A stretch of DNA of 5,362 nt, from assembly GCA_050942925.1 (NCBI GenBank), contig JBMNOF010000120.1, positions 1-5,362 on the forward strand, written 5' to 3'. The stretch comes from Spyradocola sp050942925. GTDB lineage: Bacteria > Bacillota > Clostridia > Christensenellales > UBA1750. The notes under the pieces are model-generated. The model worked only from the letters and a program-made list of their open reading frames with translations. It was not told the origin of the DNA and made no database searches. The translations under genes were made by a program, and so were the position numbers. How positions within the stretch are numbered: the first letter of the stretch is position 1; the number at the start of each line of letters is the position of its first letter. Shown in pieces: positions 5,262-5,362 of the stretch.

Positions 5262-5362
5262 TCAAAGCGAATATTGGTAGACAAAATCGTCCATGAAAAA
5301 GCCGGAGCCGATGTCGTTCTTTTCTTCGCGAATGCGAACAAACCCCATCCGCTCATAGGCGC
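5262..5362 (-). CDS. GNAT-type N-acetyltransferase, C-terminal fragment (cut by window edge)
   Basis: Only the last 32 codons are in the window, on the minus strand, ending in TGA at 5262-5264. The fragment reads A-Y-E-R-M-G-F-V-R-I-R-E-E-K near its start and M-D-D-F-V-Y-Q-Y-S-L at its end. The YERMGF segment matches the C-terminal (A)xxxYExxGF motif of GNAT acetyltransferases, where the Tyr lies near acetyl-CoA and acts as general acid in many members. The DIGSGFFMDDFVY tail is common in Firmicute GNAT proteins. The family transfers acetyl from acetyl-CoA to an amine; the substrate cannot be told from this fragment. The gene converges on the sugar operon and has no evident functional link to it. 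Confidence 0.75.
   Translation of the reverse strand, partial: AYERMGFVRIREEKNDIGSGFFMDDFVYQYSL

Noticed and set aside
4084..5265. 393-codon minus-strand frame running through the terminator, cloverleaf and 497-residue gene
   Set aside because: It would translate through several large hairpins into low-complexity P/R/G-rich sequence, and it has no family features.
4994..5356. 120-codon minus-strand frame starting near the window edge
   Set aside because: It overlaps the acetyltransferase fragment in another frame; the adjacent frame gives the GNAT YERMGF motif and ends properly at 5262, so this is its shadow.

Overview
The window looks like a piece of a high-GC, Gram-positive (Clostridia-like) genome, perhaps a gut-type Oscillospirales or Christensenellales relative. 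The grounds are an LplC/YtcP-type sugar permease, a long LplA-type lipoprotein with a Firmicute-style lipobox, strong AGGAGG Shine-Dalgarno sites, a near-consensus sigma-A promoter and GC-rich codon use. The taxon is inferred from gene style; no rRNA or marker gene is present.

Layout: positions 1-5001 hold four co-directional plus-strand genes of a carbohydrate uptake and breakdown locus. They are (1) the C-terminal two thirds of a CUT1-type ABC permease (1-584); (2) its extracellular solute-binding lipoprotein (645-2405); (3) a glycoside hydrolase family 5 enzyme with no signal peptide (2452-3495); and (4) a 497-residue protein with no signal peptide that I do not recognise by family, probably a TIM-barrel glycosidase-like protein with C-terminal accessory domains (3508-5001). 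A small hairpin lies between permease and binding protein. A TTGGCA-N17-TATAAT promoter spans the end of the binding-protein gene and could drive the two enzyme genes separately. A strong intrinsic terminator (5017-5054) closes the operon. From the minus strand, the last 32 codons of a GNAT-type acetyltransferase (5262-5362) converge on it.

How the genes fit together: the lipoprotein would capture an oligosaccharide outside the cell, the permease (with a partner permease presumably upstream and an ATPase not seen here) would import it, and the cytoplasmic GH5 enzyme, perhaps with the 497-residue protein, would cut it. The substrate cannot be read from the sequence; a beta-glucan or beta-mannan type oligosaccharide is the plain GH5-based guess.

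The most unusual part is the 260-base convergent gap, 5002-5261. After the terminator it holds a cloverleaf: a 14-bp outer stem (5086-5099/5167-5180) enclosing three hairpins that abut with no unpaired base between them. This is followed by a four-run G-quadruplex motif (5181-5205) and a perfect 21-bp, 3-base-loop hairpin (5205-5249). In the cloverleaf, a hairpin followed by T5G occurs on both strands, so it could stop transcription in both directions. The only mismatch in its arms becomes a U-G wobble in minus-strand RNA.
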